Below are positions 1-13,830 of a DNA stretch of 64,000 bases, piece after piece. The position numbers and the translations under genes are program-made. The notes under the pieces are model-generated. The model saw only the letters and a program-made list of their open reading frames with translations, ran no database searches and had not been told where the DNA came from. How positions within the stretch are numbered: position 1 is the stretch's first letter; every line of letters starts with the position of its first letter. Origin of the DNA: Luidia sarsii (taxonomy: Eukaryota > Echinodermata > Asteroidea > Paxillosida > Luidiidae); the NCBI GenBank assembly GCA_949987565.1, contig OX465109.1:22337727-22401726 (forward strand). Reading direction: 5' to 3'.

Positions 1-3000
1 ACCCTAACCCTAACCCTAACCCTAACCCTAACCCTAACCCTAACCCTAACCCTAACCCTAACCCTAACCCTAACCCTAACCCTAACCCTAACCCTAACCC
101 TAACCCTAACCCTAACCCTAACCCTAACCCTAACCCTAACCCTAACCCTAACCCTAACCCTAACCCTAACCCTAACCCTAACCCTAACCCTAACCCTAAC
201 CCTAACCCTAACCCTAACCCTAACCCTAACCCTAACCCTAACCCTAACCCTAACCCTAACCCTAACCCTAACCCTAACCCTAACCCTAACCCTAACCCTA
301 ACCCTAACCCTAACCCTAACCCTAACCCTAACCCTAACCCTAACCCTAACCCTAACCCTAACCCTAACCCTAACCCTAACCCTAACCCTAACCCTAACCC
401 TAACCCTAACCCTAACCCTAACCCTAACCCTAACCCTAACCCTAACCCTAACCCTAACCCTAACCCTAACCCTAACCCTAACCCTAACCCTAACCCTAAC
501 CCTAACCCTAACCCTAACCCTAACCCTAACCCTAACCCTAACCCTAACCCTAACCCTAACCCTAACCCTAACCCTAACCCTAACCCTAACCCTAACCCTA
601 ACCCTAACCCTAACCCTAACCCTAACCCTAACCCTAACCCTAACCCTAACCCTAACCCTAACCCTAACCCTAACCCTAACCCTAACCCTAACCCTAACCC
701 TAACCCTAACCCTAACCCTAACCCTAACCCTAACCCTAACCCTAACCCTAACCCTAACCCTAACCCTAACCCTAACCCTAACCCTAACCCTAACCCTAAC
801 CCTAACCCTAACCCTAACCCTAACCCTAACCCTAACCCTAACCCTAACCCTAACCCTAACCCTAACCCTAACCCTAACCCTAACCCTAACCCTAACCCTA
901 ACCCTAACCCTAACCCTAACCCTAACCCTAACCCTAACCCTAACCCTAACCCTAACCCTAACCCTAACCCTAACCCTAACCCTAACCCTAACCCTAACCC
1001 TAACCCTAACCCTAACCCTAACCCTAACCCTAACCCTAACCCTAACCCTAACCCTAACCCTAACCCTAACCCTAACCCTAACCCTAACCCTAACCCTAAC
1101 CCTAACCCTAACCCTAACCCTAACCCTAACCCTAACCCTAACCCTAACCCTAACCCTAACCCTAACCCTAACCCTAACCCTAACCCTAACCCTAACCCTA
1201 ACCCTAACCCTAACCCTAACCCTAACCCTAACCCTAACCCTAACCCTAACCCTAACCCTAACCCTAACCCTAACCCTAACCCTAACCCTAACCCTAACCT
1301 AACCCTAACCCTAACCCTAACCCTAACCCTAACCCTAACCCTAACCCTAACCCTAACCCTAACCCTAACCCTAACCCTAACCCTAACCCTAACCCTAACC
1401 CTAACCCTAACCCTAACCCTAACCCTAACCCTAACCCTAACCCTAACCCTAACCCTAACCCTAACCCTAACCCTAACCCTAACCCTAACCCTAACCCTAA
1501 CCCTAACCCTAACCCTAACCCTAACCCTAACCCTAACCCTAACCCTAACCCTAACCCTAACCCTAACCCTAACCCTAACCCTAACCCTAACCCTAACCCT
1601 AACCCTAACCCTAACCCTAACCCTAACCCTAACCCTAACCCTAACCCTAACCCTAACCCTAACCCTAACCCTAACCCTAACCCTAACCCTAACCCTAACC
1701 CTAACCCTAACCCTAACCCTAACCCTAACCCTAACCCTAACCCTAACCCTAACCCTAACCCTAACCCTAACCCTAACCCTAACCCTAACCCTAACCCTAA
1801 CCCTAACCCTAACCCTAACCCTAACCCTAACCCTAACCCTAACCCTAACCCTAACCCTAACCCTAACCCTAACCCTAACCCTAACCCTAACCCTAACCCT
1901 AACCCTAACCCTAACCCTAACCCTAACCCTAACCCTAACCCTAACCCTAACCCTAACCCTAACCCTAACCCTAACCCTAACCCTAACCCTAACCCTAACC
2001 CTAACCCTAACCCTAACCCTAACCCTAACCCTAACCCTAACCCTAACCCTAACCCTAACCCTAACCCTAACCCTAACCCTAACCCTAACCCTAACCCTAA
2101 CCCTAACCCTAACCCTAACCCTAACCCTAACCCTAACCCTAACCCTAACCCTAACCCTAACCCTAACCCTAACCCTAACCCTAACCCTAACCCTAACCCT
2201 AACCCTAACCCTAACCCTAACCCTAACCCTAACCCTAACCCTAACCCTAACCCTAACCCTAACCCTAACCCTAACCCTAACCCTAACCCTAACCCTAACC
2301 CTAACCCTAACCCTAACCCTAACCCTAACCCTAACCCTAACCCTAACCCTAACCCTAACCCTAACCCTAACCCTAACCCTAACCCTAACCCTAACCCTAA
2401 CCCTAACCCTAACCCTAACCCTAACCCTAACCCTAACCCTAACCCTAACCCTAACCCTAACCCTAACCCTAACCCTAACCCTAACCCTAACCCTAACCCT
2501 AACCCTAACCCTAACCCTAACCCTAACCCTAACCCTAACCCTAACCCTAACCCTAACCCTAACCCTAACCCTAACCCTAACCCTAACCCTAACCCTAACC
2601 CTAACCCTAACCCTAACCCTAACCCTAACCCTAACCCTAACCCTAACCCTAACCCTAACCCTAACCCTAACCCTAACCCTAACCCTAACCCTAACCCTAA
2701 CCCTAACCCTAACCCTAACCCTAACCCTAACCCTAACCCTAACCCTAACCCTAACCCTAACCCTAACCCTAACCCTAACCCTAACCCTAACCCTAACCCT
2801 AACCCTAACCCTAACCCTAACCCTAACCCTAACCCTAACCCTAACCCTAACCCTAACCCTAACCCTAACCCTAACCCTAACCCTAACCCTAACCCAACCC
2901 TAACCCTAACCCTAACCCTAACCCTAACCCTAACCCTAACCCTAACCCTAACCCTAACCCTAACCCTAACCCTAACCCTAACCCTAACCCTAACCCTAAC

Positions 3001-5259
3001 CCTAACCCTAACCCTAACCCTAACCCTAACCCTAACCCTAACCCTAACCCTAACCCTAACCCTAACCCTAACCCTAACCCTAACCCTAACCCTAACCCTA
3101 ACCCTAACCCTAACCCTAACCCTAACCCTAACCCTAACCCTAACCCTAACCCTAACCCTAACCCTAACCCTAACCCTAACCCTAACCCTAACCCTAACCC
3201 TAACCCTAACCCTAACCCTAACCCTAACCCTAACCCTAACCCTAACCCTAACCCTAACCCTAACCCTAACCCTAACCCTAACCCTAACCCTAACCCTAAC
3301 CCTAACCCTAACCCTAACCCTAACCCTAACCCTAACCCTAACCCTAACCCTAACCCTAACCCTAACCCTAACCCTAACCCTAACCCTAACCCTAACCCTA
3401 ACCCTAACCCTAACCCTAACCCTAACCCTAACCCTAACCCTAACCCTAACCCTAACCCTAACCCTAACCCTAACCCTAACCCTAACCCTAACCCTAACCC
3501 TAACCCTAACCCTAACCCTAACCCTAACCCTAACCCTAACCCTAACCCTAACCCTAACCCTAACCCTAACCCTAACCCTAACCCTAACCCTAACCCTAAC
3601 CCTAACCCTAACCCTAACCCTAACCCTAACCCTAACCCTAACCCTAACCCTAACCCTAACCCTAACCCTAACCCTAACCCTAACCCTAACCCTAACCCTA
3701 ACCCTAACCCTAACCCTAACCCTAACCCTAACCCTAACCCTAACCCTAACCCTAACCCTAACCCTAACCCTAACCCTAACCCTAACCCTAACCCTAACCC
3801 TAACCCTAACCCTAACCCTAACCCTAACCCTAACCCTAACCCTAACCCTAACCCTAACCCTAACCCTAACCCTAACCCTAACCCTAACCCTAACCCTAAC
3901 CCTAACCCTAACCCTAACCCTAACCCTAACCCTAACCCTAACCCTAACCCTAACCCTAACCCTAACCCTAACCCTAACCCTAACCCTAACCCTAACCCTA
4001 ACCCTAACCCTAACCCTAACCCTAACCCTAACCCTAACCCTAACCCTAACCCTAACCCTAACCCTAACCCTAACCCTAACCCTAACCTAACCCTAACCCT
4101 AACCCTAACCCTAACCCTAACCCTAACCCTAACCCTAACCCTAACCCTAACCCTAACCCTAACCCTAACCCTAACCCTAACCCTAACCCTAACCCTAACC
4201 CTAACCCTAACCCTAACCCTAACCCTAACCCTAACCCTAACCCTAACCCTAACCCTAACCCTAACCCTAACCCTAACCCTAACCCTAACCCTAACCCTAA
4301 CCCTAACCCTAACCCTAACCCTAACCCTAACCCTAACCCTAACCCTAACCCTAACCCTAACCCTAACCCTAACCCTAACCCTAACCCTAACCCTAACCCT
4401 AACCCTAACCCTAACCCTAACCCTAACCCTAACCCTAACCCTAACCCTAACCCTAACCCTAACCCTAACCCTAACCCTAACCCTAACCCTAACCCTAACC
4501 CTAACCCTAACCCTAACCCTAACCCTAACCCTAACCCTAACCCTAACCCTAACCCTAACCCTAACCCTAACCCTAACCCTAACCCTAACCCTAACCCTAA
4601 CCCTAACCCTAACCCTAACCCTAACCCTAACCCTAACCCTAACCCTAACCCTAACCCTAACCCTAACCCTAACCTAACCCTAACCCTAACCCTAACCCTA
4701 ACCCTAACCCTAACCCTAACCCTAACCCTAACCCTAACCCTAACCCTAACCCTAACCCTAACCCTAACCCTAACCCTAACCCTAACCCTAACCCTAACCC
4801 TAACCCTAACCCTAACCCTAACCCTAACCCTAACCCTAACCCTAACCCTAACCCTAACCCTAACCCTAACCCTAACCCTAACCCTAACCCTAACCCTAAC
4901 CCTAACCCTAACCCTAACCCTAACCCTAACCCTAACCCTAACCCTAACCCTAACCCTAACCCTAACCCTAACCCTAACCCTAACCCTAACCCTAACCCTA
5001 ACCCTAACCCTAACCCTAACCCTAACCCTAACCCTAACCCTAACCCTAACCCTAACCCTAACCCTAACCCTAACCCTAACCCTAACCCTAACCCTAACCC
5101 TAACCCTAACCCTAACCCTAACCCTAACCCTAACCCTAACCCTAACCCTAACCCTAACCCTAACCCTAACCCTAACCCTAACCCTAACCCTAACCCTAAC
5201 CCTAACCCTAACCCTAACCCTAACCCTAACCCTAACCCTAACCCTAACCCTAACCCTAA
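1..5259. repeat. Telomere, CCCTAA C-strand repeat
   Basis: The plus strand is uninterrupted CCCTAA from base 2, i.e. TTAGGG on the minus strand, whose 3' end points out of the window at base 1. This is the expected polarity for a left chromosome end capped by telomerase. The length fits 877 repeats, of which four are one base short: CCTAA at 1298-1302, CCCAA at 2893-2897, CCTAA at 4086-4090 and CCTAA at 4673-4677. No other variant was seen. The tract ends where the first CCCTTTG motif begins at 5260. TTAGGG is the ancestral animal telomere sequence and also occurs in many fungi and protists, so it does not identify the organism. Confidence 0.98.
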
Positions 5260-5333
5260 CCCTTTGTCCTTAACCCTAACCCTAACCCTAACCCTAACCC
5301 TAACCCTAACCCTAACCCTAACCCTAACCCTAA
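5260..5333. repeat. Telomere/subtelomere junction: one isolated subtelomeric unit plus ten telomeric hexamers
   Basis: Bases 5260-5273 read CCCTTTGTCCTTAA, the distinctive part of the 21-bp subtelomeric repeat. It is followed by exactly ten perfect CCCTAA hexamers (5274-5333) before the continuous 21-bp array starts. The isolated unit is flanked on both sides by CCCTAA, without the extra A (CCCTAAA) that marks every junction inside the array. Plausible origins are slippage or recombination between telomere and array, or telomerase healing next to a subtelomeric unit. The sequence does not decide between them. Confidence 0.93.
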
Positions 5334-8300
5334 CCCTTTGTCCTTAACCCTAAACCCTTTGTCCTTAACCCTAAACCCTTTGTCCTTAACCCTAAACCCT
5401 TTGTCCTTAACCCTAAACCCTTTGTCCTTAACCCTAAACCCTTTGTCCTTAACCCTAAACCCTTTGTCCTTAACCCTAAACCCTTTGTCCTTAACCCTAA
5501 ACCCTTTGTCCTTAACCCTAAACCCTTTGTCCTTAACCCTAAACCCTTTGTCCTTAACCCTAAACCCTTTGTCCTTAACCCTAAACCCTTTGTCCTTAAC
5601 CCTAAACCCTTTGTCCTTAACCCTAAACCCTTTGTCCTTAACCCTAAACCCTTTGTCCTTAACCCTAAACCCTTTGTCCTTAACCCTAAACCCTTTGTCC
5701 TTAACCCTAAACCCTTTGTCCTTAACCCTAAACCCTTTGTCCTTAACCCTAAACCCTTTGTCCTTAACCCTAAACCCTTTGTCCTTAACCCTAAACCCTT
5801 TGTCCTTAACCCTAAACCCTTTGTCCTTAACCCTAAACCCTTTGTCCTTAACCCTAAACCCTTTGTCCTTAACCCTAAACCCTTTGTCCTTAACCCTAAA
5901 CCCTTTGTCCTTAACCCTAAACCCTTTGTCCTTAACCCTAAACCCTTTGTCCTTAACCCTAAACCCTTTGTCCTTAACCCTAAACCCTTTGTCCTTAACC
6001 CTAAACCCTTTGTCCTTAACCCTAAACCCTTTGTCCTTAACCCTAAACCCTTTGTCCTTAACCCTAAACCCTTTGTCCTTAACCCTAAACCCTTTGTCCT
6101 TAACCCTAAACCCTTTGTCCTTAACCCTAAACCCTTTGTCCTTAACCCTAAACCCTTTGTCCTTAACCCTAAACCCTTTGTCCTTAACCCTAAACCCTTT
6201 GTCCTTAACCCTAAACCCTTTGTCCTTAACCCTAAACCCTTTGTCCTTAACCCTAAACCCTTTGTCCTTAACCCTAAACCCTTTGTCCTTAACCCTAAAC
6301 CCTTTGTCCTTAACCCTAAACCCTTTGTCCTTAACCCTAAACCCTTTGTCCTTAACCCTAAACCCTTTGTCCTTAACCCTAAACCCTTTGTCCTTAACCC
6401 TAAACCCTTTGTCCTTAACCCTAAACCCTTTGTCCTTAACCCTAAACCCTTTGTCCTTAACCCTAAACCCTTTGTCCTTAACCCTAAACCCTTTGTCCTT
6501 AACCCTAAACCCTTTGTCCTTAACCCTAAACCCTTTGTCCTTAACCCTAAACCCTTTGTCCTTAACCCTAAACCCTTTGTCCTTAACCCTAAACCCTTTG
6601 TCCTTAACCCTAAACCCTTTGTCCTTAACCCTAAACCCTTTGTCCTTAACCCTAAACCCTTTGTCCTTAACCCTAAACCCTTTGTCCTTAACCCTAAACC
6701 CTTTGTCCTTAACCCTAAACCCTTTGTCCTTAACCCTAAACCCTTTGTCCTTAACCCTAAACCCTTTGTCCTTAACCCTAAACCCTTTGTCCTTAACCCT
6801 AAACCCTTTGTCCTTAACCCTAAACCCTTTGTCCTTAACCCTAAACCCTTTGTCCTTAACCCTAAACCCTTTGTCCTTAACCCTAAACCCTTTGTCCTTA
6901 ACCCTAAACCCTTTGTCCTTAACCCTAAACCCTTTGTCCTTAACCCTAAACCCTTTGTCCTTAACCCTAAACCCTTTGTCCTTAACCCTAAACCCTTTGT
7001 CCTTAACCCTAAACCCTTTGTCCTTAACCCTAAACCCTTTGTCCTTAACCCTAAACCCTTTGTCCTTAACCCTAAACCCTTTGTCCTTAACCCTAAACCC
7101 TTTGTCCTTAACCCTAAACCCTTTGTCCTTAACCCTAAACCCTTTGTCCTTAACCCTAAACCCTTTGTCCTTAACCCTAAACCCTTTGTCCTTAACCCTA
7201 AACCCTTTGTCCTTAACCCTAAACCCTTTGTCCTTAACCCTAAACCCTTTGTCCTTAACCCTAAACCCTTTGTCCTTAACCCTAAACCCTTTGTCCTTAA
7301 CCCTAAACCCTTTGTCCTTAACCCTAAACCCTTTGTCCTTAACCCTAAACCCTTTGTCCTTAACCCTAAACCCTTTGTCCTTAACCCTAAACCCTTTGTC
7401 CTTAACCCTAAACCCTTTGTCCTTAACCCTAAACCCTTTGTCCTTAACCCTAAACCCTTTGTCCTTAACCCTAAACCCTTTGTCCTTAACCCTAAACCCT
7501 TTGTCCTTAACCCTAAACCCTTTGTCCTTAACCCTAAACCCTTTGTCCTTAACCCTAAACCCTTTGTCCTTAACCCTAAACCCTTTGTCCTTAACCCTAA
7601 ACCCTTTGTCCTTAACCCTAAACCCTTTGTCCTTAACCCTAAACCCTTTGTCCTTAACCCTAAACCCTTTGTCCTTAACCCTAAACCCTTTGTCCTTAAC
7701 CCTAAACCCTTTGTCCTTAACCCTAAACCCTTTGTCCTTAACCCTAAACCCTTTGTCCTTAACCCTAAACCCTTTGTCCTTAACCCTAAACCCTTTGTCC
7801 TTAACCCTAAACCCTTTGTCCTTAACCCTAAACCCTTTGTCCTTAACCCTAAACCCTTTGTCCTTAACCCTAAACCCTTTGTCCTTAACCCTAAACCCTT
7901 TGTCCTTAACCCTAAACCCTTTGTCCTTAACCCTAAACCCTTTGTCCTTAACCCTAAACCCTTTGTCCTTAACCCTAAACCCTTTGTCCTTAACCCTAAA
8001 CCCTTTGTCCTTAACCCTAAACCCTTTGTCCTTAACCCTAAACCCTTTGTCCTTAACCCTAAACCCTTTGTCCTTAACCCTAAACCCTTTGTCCTTAACC
8101 CTAAACCCTTTGTCCTTAACCCTAAACCCTTTGTCCTTAACCCTAAACCCTTTGTCCTTAACCCTAAACCCTTTGTCCTTAACCCTAAACCCTTTGTCCT
8201 TAACCCTAAACCCTTTGTCCTTAACCCTAAACCCTTTGTCCTTAACCCTAAACCCTTTGTCCTTAACCCTAAACCCTTTGTCCTTAACCCTAAACCCTTT

Positions 8301-11300
8301 GTCCTTAACCCTAAACCCTTTGTCCTTAACCCTAAACCCTTTGTCCTTAACCCTAAACCCTTTGTCCTTAACCCTAAACCCTTTGTCCTTAACCCTAAAC
8401 CCTTTGTCCTTAACCCTAAACCCTTTGTCCTTAACCCTAAACCCTTTGTCCTTAACCCTAAACCCTTTGTCCTTAACCCTAAACCCTTTGTCCTTAACCC
8501 TAAACCCTTTGTCCTTAACCCTAAACCCTTTGTCCTTAACCCTAAACCCTTTGTCCTTAACCCTAAACCCTTTGTCCTTAACCCTAAACCCTTTGTCCTT
8601 AACCCTAAACCCTTTGTCCTTAACCCTAAACCCTTTGTCCTTAACCCTAAACCCTTTGTCCTTAACCCTAAACCCTTTGTCCTTAACCCTAAACCCTTTG
8701 TCCTTAACCCTAAACCCTTTGTCCTTAACCCTAAACCCTTTGTCCTTAACCCTAAACCCTTTGTCCTTAACCCTAAACCCTTTGTCCTTAACCCTAAACC
8801 CTTTGTCCTTAACCCTAAACCCTTTGTCCTTAACCCTAAACCCTTTGTCCTTAACCCTAAACCCTTTGTCCTTAACCCTAAACCCTTTGTCCTTAACCCT
8901 AAACCCTTTGTCCTTAACCCTAAACCCTTTGTCCTTAACCCTAAACCCTTTGTCCTTAACCCTAAACCCTTTGTCCTTAACCCTAAACCCTTTGTCCTTA
9001 ACCCTAAACCCTTTGTCCTTAACCCTAAACCCTTTGTCCTTAACCCTAAACCCTTTGTCCTTAACCCTAAACCCTTTGTCCTTAACCCTAAACCCTTTGT
9101 CCTTAACCCTAAACCCTTTGTCCTTAACCCTAAACCCTTTGTCCTTAACCCTAAACCCTTTGTCCTTAACCCTAAACCCTTTGTCCTTAACCCTAAACCC
9201 TTTGTCCTTAACCCTAAACCCTTTGTCCTTAACCCTAAACCCTTTGTCCTTAACCCTAAACCCTTTGTCCTTAACCCTAAACCCTTTGTCCTTAACCCTA
9301 AACCCTTTGTCCTTAACCCTAAACCCTTTGTCCTTAACCCTAAACCCTTTGTCCTTAACCCTAAACCCTTTGTCCTTAACCCTAAACCCTTTGTCCTTAA
9401 CCCTAAACCCTTTGTCCTTAACCCTAAACCCTTTGTCCTTAACCCTAAACCCTTTGTCCTTAACCCTAAACCCTTTGTCCTTAACCCTAAACCCTTTGTC
9501 CTTAACCCTAAACCCTTTGTCCTTAACCCTAAACCCTTTGTCCTTAACCCTAAACCCTTTGTCCTTAACCCTAAACCCTTTGTCCTTAACCCTAAACCCT
9601 TTGTCCTTAACCCTAAACCCTTTGTCCTTAACCCTAAACCCTTTGTCCTTAACCCTAAACCCTTTGTCCTTAACCCTAAACCCTTTGTCCTTAACCCTAA
9701 ACCCTTTGTCCTTAACCCTAAACCCTTTGTCCTTAACCCTAAACCCTTTGTCCTTAACCCTAAACCCTTTGTCCTTAACCCTAAACCCTTTGTCCTTAAC
9801 CCTAAACCCTTTGTCCTTAACCCTAAACCCTTTGTCCTTAACCCTAAACCCTTTGTCCTTAACCCTAAACCCTTTGTCCTTAACCCTAAACCCTTTGTCC
9901 TTAACCCTAAACCCTTTGTCCTTAACCCTAAACCCTTTGTCCTTAACCCTAAACCCTTTGTCCTTAACCCTAAACCCTTTGTCCTTAACCCTAAACCCTT
10001 TGTCCTTAACCCTAAACCCTTTGTCCTTAACCCTAAACCCTTTGTCCTTAACCCTAAACCCTTTGTCCTTAACCCTAAACCCTTTGTCCTTAACCCTAAA
10101 CCCTTTGTCCTTAACCCTAAACCCTTTGTCCTTAACCCTAAACCCTTTGTCCTTAACCCTAAACCCTTTGTCCTTAACCCTAAACCCTTTGTCCTTAACC
10201 CTAAACCCTTTGTCCTTAACCCTAAACCCTTTGTCCTTAACCCTAAACCCTTTGTCCTTAACCCTAAACCCTTTGTCCTTAACCCTAAACCCTTTGTCCT
10301 TAACCCTAAACCCTTTGTCCTTAACCCTAAACCCTTTGTCCTTAACCCTAAACCCTTTGTCCTTAACCCTAAACCCTTTGTCCTTAACCCTAAACCCTTT
10401 GTCCTTAACCCTAAACCCTTTGTCCTTAACCCTAAACCCTTTGTCCTTAACCCTAAACCCTTTGTCCTTAACCCTAAACCCTTTGTCCTTAACCCTAAAC
10501 CCTTTGTCCTTAACCCTAAACCCTTTGTCCTTAACCCTAAACCCTTTGTCCTTAACCCTAAACCCTTTGTCCTTAACCCTAAACCCTTTGTCCTTAACCC
10601 TAAACCCTTTGTCCTTAACCCTAAACCCTTTGTCCTTAACCCTAAACCCTTTGTCCTTAACCCTAAACCCTTTGTCCTTAACCCTAAACCCTTTGTCCTT
10701 AACCCTAAACCCTTTGTCCTTAACCCTAAACCCTTTGTCCTTAACCCTAAACCCTTTGTCCTTAACCCTAAACCCTTTGTCCTTAACCCTAAACCCTTTG
10801 TCCTTAACCCTAAACCCTTTGTCCTTAACCCTAAACCCTTTGTCCTTAACCCTAAACCCTTTGTCCTTAACCCTAAACCCTTTGTCCTTAACCCTAAACC
10901 CTTTGTCCTTAACCCTAAACCCTTTGTCCTTAACCCTAAACCCTTTGTCCTTAACCCTAAACCCTTTGTCCTTAACCCTAAACCCTTTGTCCTTAACCCT
11001 AAACCCTTTGTCCTTAACCCTAAACCCTTTGTCCTTAACCCTAAACCCTTTGTCCTTAACCCTAAACCCTTTGTCCTTAACCCTAAACCCTTTGTCCTTA
11101 ACCCTAAACCCTTTGTCCTTAACCCTAAACCCTTTGTCCTTAACCCTAAACCCTTTGTCCTTAACCCTAAACCCTTTGTCCTTAACCCTAAACCCTTTGT
11201 CCTTAACCCTAAACCCTTTGTCCTTAACCCTAAACCCTTTGTCCTTAACCCTAAACCCTTTGTCCTTAACCCTAAACCCTTTGTCCTTAACCCTAAACCC

Positions 11301-13536
11301 TTTGTCCTTAACCCTAAACCCTTTGTCCTTAACCCTAAACCCTTTGTCCTTAACCCTAAACCCTTTGTCCTTAACCCTAAACCCTTTGTCCTTAACCCTA
11401 AACCCTTTGTCCTTAACCCTAAACCCTTTGTCCTTAACCCTAAACCCTTTGTCCTTAACCCTAAACCCTTTGTCCTTAACCCTAAACCCTTTGTCCTTAA
11501 CCCTAAACCCTTTGTCCTTAACCCTAAACCCTTTGTCCTTAACCCTAAACCCTTTGTCCTTAACCCTAAACCCTTTGTCCTTAACCCTAAACCCTTTGTC
11601 CTTAACCCTAAACCCTTTGTCCTTAACCCTAAACCCTTTGTCCTTAACCCTAAACCCTTTGTCCTTAACCCTAAACCCTTTGTCCTTAACCCTAAACCCT
11701 TTGTCCTTAACCCTAAACCCTTTGTCCTTAACCCTAAACCCTTTGTCCTTAACCCTAAACCCTTTGTCCTTAACCCTAAACCCTTTGTCCTTAACCCTAA
11801 ACCCTTTGTCCTTAACCCTAAACCCTTTGTCCTTAACCCTAAACCCTTTGTCCTTAACCCTAAACCCTTTGTCCTTAACCCTAAACCCTTTGTCCTTAAC
11901 CCTAAACCCTTTGTCCTTAACCCTAAACCCTTTGTCCTTAACCCTAAACCCTTTGTCCTTAACCCTAAACCCTTTGTCCTTAACCCTAAACCCTTTGTCC
12001 TTAACCCTAAACCCTTTGTCCTTAACCCTAAACCCTTTGTCCTTAACCCTAAACCCTTTGTCCTTAACCCTAAACCCTTTGTCCTTAACCCTAAACCCTT
12101 TGTCCTTAACCCTAAACCCTTTGTCCTTAACCCTAAACCCTTTGTCCTTAACCCTAAACCCTTTGTCCTTAACCCTAAACCCTTTGTCCTTAACCCTAAA
12201 CCCTTTGTCCTTAACCCTAAACCCTTTGTCCTTAACCCTAAACCCTTTGTCCTTAACCCTAAACCCTTTGTCCTTAACCCTAAACCCTTTGTCCTTAACC
12301 CTAAACCCTTTGTCCTTAACCCTAAACCCTTTGTCCTTAACCCTAAACCCTTTGTCCTTAACCCTAAACCCTTTGTCCTTAACCCTAAACCCTTTGTCCT
12401 TAACCCTAAACCCTTTGTCCTTAACCCTAAACCCTTTGTCCTTAACCCTAAACCCTTTGTCCTTAACCCTAAACCCTTTGTCCTTAACCCTAAACCCTTT
12501 GTCCTTAACCCTAAACCCTTTGTCCTTAACCCTAAACCCTTTGTCCTTAACCCTAAACCCTTTGTCCTTAACCCTAAACCCTTTGTCCTTAACCCTAAAC
12601 CCTTTGTCCTTAACCCTAAACCCTTTGTCCTTAACCCTAAACCCTTTGTCCTTAACCCTAAACCCTTTGTCCTTAACCCTAAACCCTTTGTCCTTAACCC
12701 TAAACCCTTTGTCCTTAACCCTAAACCCTTTGTCCTTAACCCTAAACCCTTTGTCCTTAACCCTAAACCCTTTGTCCTTAACCCTAAACCCTTTGTCCTT
12801 AACCCTAAACCCTTTGTCCTTAACCCTAAACCCTTTGTCCTTAACCCTAAACCCTTTGTCCTTAACCCTAAACCCTTTGTCCTTAACCCTAAACCCTTTG
12901 TCCTTAACCCTAAACCCTTTGTCCTTAACCCTAAACCCTTTGTCCTTAACCCTAAACCCTTTGTCCTTAACCCTAAACCCTTTGTCCTTAACCCTAAACC
13001 CTTTGTCCTTAACCCTAAACCCTTTGTCCTTAACCCTAAACCCTTTGTCCTTAACCCTAAACCCTTTGTCCTTAACCCTAAACCCTTTGTCCTTAACCCT
13101 AAACCCTTTGTCCTTAACCCTAAACCCTTTGTCCTTAACCCTAAACCCTTTGTCCTTAACCCTAAACCCTTTGTCCTTAACCCTAAACCCTTTGTCCTTA
13201 ACCCTAAACCCTTTGTCCTTAACCCTAAACCCTTTGTCCTTAACCCTAAACCCTTTGTCCTTAACCCTAAACCCTTTGTCCTTAACCCTAAACCCTTTGT
13301 CCTTAACCCTAAACCCTTTGTCCTTAACCCTAAACCCTTTGTCCTTAACCCTAAACCCTTTGTCCTTAACCCTAAACCCTTTGTCCTTAACCCTAAACCC
13401 TTTGTCCTTAACCCTAAACCCTTTGTCCTTAACCCTAAACCCTTTGTCCTTAACCCTAAACCCTTTGTCCTTAACCCTAAACCCTTTGTCCTTAACCCTA
13501 AACCCTTTGTCCTTAACCCTAAACCCTTTGTCCTTA
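5334..13536. repeat. Subtelomeric 21-bp tandem array, 390 complete units
   Basis: The unit is CCCTTTGTCCTTAA followed by CCCTAAA. From 5334 to the last start of CCCTTTG at 13524 is 8190 bases, exactly 390 x 21, so there is no net insertion or deletion. The 420-base pattern repeats identically throughout by eye. The last unit is cut off after CCCTTTGTCCTTA at 13536. The unit embeds a telomeric CCCTAA, so it probably arose from degenerate telomere. Because 21 is divisible by three, both strands give huge frames (5338-13905 plus, 7-residue repeat SLTLNPL; 13589-5256 minus, KDKGFRV). They begin at TTG and GTG and have no unique domain, so I do not call them genes. Confidence 0.97.
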
Positions 13537-13812
13537 GTGTTTTTACGTGCGAGGCTTTCCTTTTTTCGAAATCTAACAGGAATACCCACTCTTAGTCACG
13601 TGTTTATGAAGCGCAATCGGTCTATTGTTGCTTCGACGGCGTGCGCGCCACGAATTTGCATCGACGTATCACGGCGTTCGGTCATCAGGTGCGAGCTTTC
13701 TTACCTTTCAGCTCCTTGGTGGGTCCACTGTGGCCATCTGCATCGATGCAATCGTCGGTATCGTAGCGATTTCGCACGAAACGGCGGCGCGCCCGAACGA
13801 AAAGGAAATGAT
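13537..13812. promoter_or_regulatory. CpG-rich segment at the inner edge of the subtelomeric array (candidate subtelomeric promoter)
   Basis: Immediately inside the 21-bp array the sequence becomes unique and rich in CpG, especially about 13635-13700 and 13740-13800, which include the runs GGCGTGCGCGCCACG and GGCGGCGCGCCCG. The low-copy DNA after 13860 is clearly AT-richer. In vertebrates, CpG-rich subtelomeric promoters drive the telomeric RNA TERRA toward the chromosome end, which here would be the minus strand. The position fits such a role, but no core promoter element is decisive. A 77-codon plus-strand frame at 13625-13858 overlaps it; nothing in it resembles a known protein and it starts at TTG. 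Confidence 0.35.
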
Positions 13813-13830
13813 AGCATGTGCATTGTCAGG

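Noticed and set aside
5256..13589. Open frame of 2777 codons on the minus strand, Lys/Arg/Gly-rich 7-residue repeat ending in Leu-Gly dipeptides
   Set aside because: Same repeat read on the other strand. It starts at GTG, and the Leu-Gly tail is telomere sequence.
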